A stretch of 64,000 bases of DNA from Mugil cephalus (taxonomy: Eukaryota > Chordata > Actinopteri > Mugiliformes > Mugilidae): assembly GCF_022458985.1 (NCBI RefSeq), contig NC_061789.1:5497501-5561500 (forward strand). The letters run 5' to 3'. The position numbers and the translations under genes are program-made. The notes under the pieces are model-generated. The model saw only the letters and a list, made by a program, of their open reading frames with translations. It was not told where the DNA came from and did not search any database. Shown one piece after another: positions 63,655 through 64,000 of the stretch. Position 1 is the first letter of the stretch, and the number at the start of each line of letters is the position of its first letter.

Positions 63655-63694
<40 letters not shown>
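63655..63694. repeat. (ATT)n microsatellite
   Basis: Uninterrupted ATT trinucleotide run of about 13 units. Confidence 0.95.
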
Positions 63695-64000
63695 GGGCGC
63701 TAAGAAAACATACAAACCACCCTACCGCTCTTAAACTATTCTCTATTTTAGTGTTCACATTCTCCTCTTGACTTCATTTCACTTCTTGTGCACTGGTTCG
63801 CCAAACTGATTGGCCAGTAAGAGATTGCACACCCCAAAAAAACAGACACACACCAAGGCCGTGACGCTAGCAAATGGTTAACATTTGTCTTGGTGAATCT
63901 GTTTGAGATCCCCTTTGAGAATTTGACTGATTTGTTGGATTTTTGCGATATTTCTTTCATATATTTTGCAGTTGTCTAGTAAATGTTACAAATCGAGTCG

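Larger units (their letters stand above)
52800..64000. other. Gene-free region beyond tac4
   Basis: No exon with family similarity was recognised over 11 kb on either strand. It contains a MITE copy, a LINE relic, an (AT)n tract, a satellite-like array and several blocks with balanced composition and TAAT-type motifs that look unlike the surrounding AT-rich DNA (about 55650-55860, 60060-60650, 62390-62520). In human the next genes after TAC4 are DLX4 and DLX3. Confidence 0.5.

Overview
This window is nuclear DNA from a ray-finned (teleost) fish, probably a percomorph. The evidence is intron-split genes with GT/AG junctions, vertebrate protein families, a fish-type middle-subunit ferritin, and many interspersed repeats of kinds familiar from fish genomes. 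No prokaryotic, CRISPR, rRNA or tRNA feature was seen.

Layout: (1) 367-4330, minus: most of a synaptotagmin of the syt1/2/5 group, probably syt5. Its final C2B exon lies beyond the left edge. (2) 4331-11815: intergenic, with a long (TG)n tract and one possible conserved non-coding block. (3) 11815-13560, minus: a complete four-exon ferritin middle-subunit gene with 5'UTR iron-responsive element, TATA box and two antioxidant-response-element matches. (4) 13561-18666: repeat-rich intergenic DNA. (5) 18667-29359, minus: a complete 17-exon aldh16a1 encoding a two-domain ALDH without the catalytic Cys/Glu motifs. (6) 29360-31110: divergent intergenic spacer with a LINE RNase H relic. (7) 31273-45087, plus: a complete 15-exon kat7 (HBO1, MYST histone acetyltransferase). 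(8) 45088-50661: kat7 3'UTR and intergenic DNA, with a MITE and a roughly 0.3-kb tandem duplication. (9) 50662-52587, minus: a complete five-exon tac4 tachykinin precursor with two amidated FxGLM peptides. (10) 52800-64000: no protein gene seen; it holds a LINE relic, MITE copies, a satellite-like array and several stretches that resemble conserved non-coding elements.

The genes do not form one pathway. Their order is informative: ALDH16A1 and the ferritin light chain gene lie on human 19q13, while KAT7 and TAC4 are neighbours on human 17q21.33, with DLX4/DLX3 next. A dlx pair is therefore predicted beyond the right edge, and the gene-free 53-64 kb stretch may hold its regulatory DNA. Exon boundaries were read by eye from reading frame, splice dinucleotides and family similarity. 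Within each complete gene the coding lengths sum to an uninterrupted frame. I saw no clearly novel biological system. The most unusual points are the tac4 exon architecture, transposon ends sitting against aldh16a1 splice donors, and the possible orthology of fish ferritin M with mammalian FTL.
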